A DNA stretch of 14,952 bases from an uncultured Bacilli bacterium (GTDB lineage: Bacteria; Bacillota_I; Bacilli_A; RF39; UBA660), in contig CALVVD010000011.1 of the NCBI GenBank assembly GCA_944363745.1, positions 1 through 14,952 of the forward strand, given 5' to 3'. The position numbers were made by a program, and so were the translations under genes. The notes below the pieces were generated by a model. The model was given only the letters and a program-made list of their open reading frames with translations, made no database searches and was not told where the DNA came from. This document shows, one piece after another, positions 14,539 to 14,952 of the stretch. Every line of letters begins with the position of its first letter. Within the stretch, counting starts at the first letter, position 1.

Positions 14539-14831
14539 TTAAATAAACGATTAAAAACACTATTATTTTCTTTAACTTTTTTATTATTATCATCCATATA
14601 AGAAAAGCCCTTTATTAATCCCTTTATAGAAACATTACCAGCAAGAGTATCAAGCTTAACAAGTTCTAATTCTTCACCTTTAACAACTAAAAACCCCATA
14701 ACAGTCTCTAATAAAAATTCTTCACTATCAAAATTCTCTATCTTTTTAACTCCTGTAATAAGTAAATTTTTTCTTTCTGTAATAGTAATACTATGATTAT
14801 AATTATTTATAATTGCTTCTTTACTTTCCAT
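14535..14831 (-). CDS. yabP: YabP-family sporulation protein
   Basis: A 98-residue protein with the YabP/YqfC domain: RKNLLITGVKKIENFDSEEF (20-39), LLETVMGFLVVKGEELEL (40-57) and GNVSIKGLIKGFSY (65-78). It ends in FNRLFK, like Bacillus YabP. YabP acts with YabQ in spore cortex assembly. The frame stays open to 14948, adding 39 hydrophobic residues. That extension covers a 12-bp hairpin and a sigma-E-like promoter and would make the protein longer than the family, so I start at the ATG at 14829-14831, which has AGGTGATG before it. The gene overlaps yabQ by four bases. It is one of the few signs in the window that the organism makes or descends from makers of endospores. Confidence 0.9.
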   Translation of the reverse strand: MESKEAIINNYNHSITITERKNLLITGVKKIENFDSEEFLLETVMGFLVVKGEELELVKLDTLAGNVSIKGLIKGFSYMDDNNKKVKENNSVFNRLFK

Positions 14832-14846
14832 ATCATCACCTAATAA

Positions 14847-14876
14847 ATGATATGCTAAAAAAAAGAAGATTATTCC
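14847..14876 (-). promoter_or_regulatory. Sigma-E-like promoter of yabP-yabQ
   Basis: On the minus strand GGAATAAT (14869-14876) and CATATCAT (14847-14854) are 14 bases apart, close to the mother-cell sigma-E pattern KMATATT-N14-CATACAAT. Bacillus yabP is sigma-E dependent. The leader would be only about 10 nt, which is a weakness. Confidence 0.45.
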
Positions 14877-14904
14877 GAGACTGCTGAAAAAGTAGTCAAA
14901 ATAT

Positions 14905-14942
14905 AAAACTGATAAATAAGAATTAATCTGTTTATCAGTTTT
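14905..14942. terminator. Hairpin terminator upstream of yabP, possibly bidirectional
   Basis: AAAACTGATAAA (14905-14916) and TTTATCAGTTTT (14931-14942) form a perfect 12-bp stem with a 14-nt loop. The plus-strand side has seven T in a row (14939-14945); the minus-strand side reads TTTTATATTTT. It probably ends the minus-strand gene that lies beyond the right edge. Confidence 0.6.
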
Positions 14943-14952
14943 TTTCATGATT

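Noticed and set aside
14832..14948. A 39-residue N-terminal extension of yabP with a hydrophobic segment
   Set aside because: It overlaps a strong hairpin terminator and a promoter-like element, and YabP proteins are normally about 100 residues without it.

Overview
The window is AT-rich (by eye about 70% A+T), and every convincing protein gene lies on the minus strand, so genes read from right to left. The gene set is that of a low-GC Firmicute: spore-type yabP-yabQ, then divIC, tilS, ftsH, a tRNA-dihydrouridine synthase (dus), lysS and clpC. This is a stripped and rearranged version of the Bacillus yabP...ftsH...dus-lysS-ctsR-mcsA-mcsB-clpC region. I infer an uncultured gut-type member of Bacilli or Clostridia that keeps at least some sporulation genes. 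The species cannot be told from the sequence alone.

Layout in transcription order. (1) 14952-14224: yabP and yabQ, behind a sigma-E-like promoter and ending in a hairpin terminator. (2) 14211-10515: divIC-tilS-ftsH from a strong sigma-A promoter. This links septum assembly, tRNA-Ile lysidinylation and membrane proteolysis; the FtsH carries an unusual Rho_N-like tail. (3) 10534-9328: mscL and a translationally coupled gene of unknown function. (4) 9311-8980: a compact unit encoding a 32-residue hydrophobic peptide. It has its own promoter, a Shine-Dalgarno sequence buried in a hairpin, and a possible convergent antisense RNA. It looks like an unannotated type I toxin-antitoxin locus and is the most interesting part of the window. 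(5) 8963-4292: dus, an RDD membrane protein, lysS, a kinase-fold protein and a class I glutamine-amidotransferase-like hydrolase, tightly packed with overlaps. The hydrolase lacks any ATG, GTG or TTG at its natural start. (6) 4254-2770: a YfcC/DcuC-type transporter with its own promoter and terminator. (7) 2744-404: clpC with its own promoter but without ctsR, mcsA or mcsB. (8) 405-1: a 23-bp tandem array that supplies the -35 box of an AAA ATPase gene running off the left edge.

No tRNA, rRNA, CRISPR array, complete insertion sequence or prophage was seen. No stretch longer than 300 bases lacks a gene. Several starts given here are downstream of the longest open frame because the Shine-Dalgarno sequence or family length demands it (yabP, divIC, tilS, mscL, dus, the transporter and the kinase-like gene). 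The hydrolase start is moved upstream.
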